NCBI GenBank assembly: GCA_026724425.1
Contig: JAIUCV010000001.1
Coordinates: 3,172,001-3,236,000, forward strand
From: Erythrophleum ivorense
Lineage: Eukaryota > Streptophyta > Magnoliopsida > Fabales > Fabaceae
Direction of reading: 5' to 3'
DNA: 64,000 nucleotides
A program made the translations under genes and the position numbers. This document shows, piece by piece, positions 63,501-64,000 of the stretch. How positions within the stretch are numbered: the first letter of the stretch is position 1; the number at the start of each line of letters is the position of its first letter. The notes below the pieces were generated by a model. That model was given only the letters and a program-made list of their open reading frames with translations. It was not told where the DNA came from and searched no databases.

Positions 63501-64000
63501 TGGGTTTGTGAAATATCCAATGTTAGAAAGTACATAGTTCCGTAAAACTGTCCAGATTCTATAAGATGTAGTTAATAGGTAAGAAAGTCAATGTCTATGG
63601 CAGCTTTCCTGGCTTATTTCTATGTGTCACTTTAGTTTTGATATGCCAAAATGACTTCAGTTTTTCTTTTCATTTCTCCATCCCATAGAAGTTAGAACTT
63701 GTGAGGTTGATTGAACATTGTTTGATTTGATTTGTTAGTGTTAGATCAGTTTCTGCTTAACTCACTTTCTTTTTGTAGTTTAAGTGTAACAAGATTCCCA
63801 GTAGGCCAGTTTTTTGGAAAATACTATTATAGATTACCTTTCTTCTTTCTCCTATTCTGGATCCTTCAATATAATGGAATTACCTATCAGGATGCATGAA
63901 CTTTTGTTTTTAAATTCTTGCAGGCAATATTTAGAGGAGCAATGAAGGGAAAGCTTATTGTGAATTGCCCTCTTCCACCAGAACGAATACCAAAATACCA
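60559..64000 (+). CDS. DIM1-family thioredoxin-like U5 snRNP protein (TXNL4B/DLP type), 3' end cut by window
   Basis: It is a small thioredoxin-fold protein of the spliceosome, acting in pre-mRNA splicing in the nucleus. Exons: 60559-60690, 61537-61694, 63171-63237, and 63924 to the window end, all GT-AG and in frame. About 145 residues are visible of roughly 155 in the family. Landmarks: MSYLLATLTKKHQVDSIIR (1-19), VLVLRFGRASDPVCLQLDDI (25-44), IPSTIFFFNAHHMKMDSG (about 80-97), DHTKWIGAFHRKQDFIDVVE, and GAMKGKLIVNCPLPPERIPKYQ at the end. These match the DLP/TXNL4B branch (as I recall, Arabidopsis At3g24730) rather than the shorter DIM1/YLS8 branch. There is no CxxC redox pair, as expected. 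An intron carries an Au-like SINE. The start is fixed by the conserved MSYLL. Confidence 0.93.
62825..62850. repeat. (TA)n microsatellite in intron 2 of the splicing-factor gene
   Basis: About 13 TA units, followed by a short GA-rich stretch. Confidence 0.9.
62967..63135 (+). mobile_element. Au-like tRNA-derived SINE, 169 bp
   Basis: It starts GAGGGCGAGCCTTGGTGCAA and carries an A box (TTGGTGCAACGG) and a B box (GGTTTGAACTAG), the split promoter of tRNA-derived SINEs. It goes on with GGTAAGGCTGCGTAC and ends GTGCACTGGGCCGCC with a T tail. The 12-bp target duplication ATCTTTGACATT flanks it at 62955-62966 and 63136-63147 without a mismatch. Its sequence matches my memory of the Au SINE family of angiosperms. 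It is sense to the host gene, in intron 2. Confidence 0.92.

Overview
This 64-kb window is nuclear DNA from a flowering plant. The evidence is split genes with GT-AG introns, AT-rich intergenic DNA, and plant-type copia, gypsy, RTE, SINE and MITE elements. The proteins read like those of a core eudicot, but I cannot name the species.

Layout: (1) 1-725, minus strand: N-terminal part of a DUF3475/DUF668 (PSK-SIMULATOR-type) protein, with its probable 5' UTR and promoter up to about 2.2 kb. (2) 2.5-13.1 kb: no gene, but an old dispersed repeat, LTR-like non-coding sequence, a degenerate minisatellite and AT-rich spacer. (3) 13,467-30,049, plus strand: a complete 16-exon pyruvate kinase gene (525 aa) of the plant subfamily with an altered active site. 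Its introns hold a 5'-truncated RTE LINE, a decayed copy of exon 7, a 517-bp Tourist-like MITE and a 3.9-kb antisense gypsy element with a clean target-site duplication. (4) 30.36-31.02 kb: a roughly 325-bp tandem duplication, followed at once by a 4.9-kb decayed copia element (31,037-35,929, minus). (5) 36,768-41,894, minus strand: a complete 11-exon mRNA cap guanine-N7 methyltransferase 2-type gene (353 aa), with a short upstream ORF whose stop overlaps the main ATG. (6) 42-45.5 kb: spacer with two more Tourist-like MITEs. (7) 45,484-46,194, minus strand: a two-exon secreted cysteine-rich, defensin-like peptide gene. (8) 46.3-60.3 kb: repeat-rich DNA with two decayed FAR1/MULE-type transposase-like copies. 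The better one lies between two 69-bp inverted repeats that match at 67 of 69 positions. (9) 60,559-64,000, plus strand: a DIM1-family, thioredoxin-like U5 snRNP protein gene (TXNL4B/DLP type), cut off by the window end. An Au-like SINE sits in one of its introns.

The host genes are unrelated housekeeping or signalling genes, with no sign of a shared pathway or cluster. I found no convincing new multi-gene system. The most unusual structures are the inverted repeat that reaches the presumed leader of the splicing-factor gene, the duplicated exon plus LINE in the pyruvate kinase intron, the tandemly repeated exons at the 3' end of the FAR1-like pseudogene, and the ATGA-overlapping uORF. All exon borders come from reading splice sites and from remembered family sequence; no alignment program was run.
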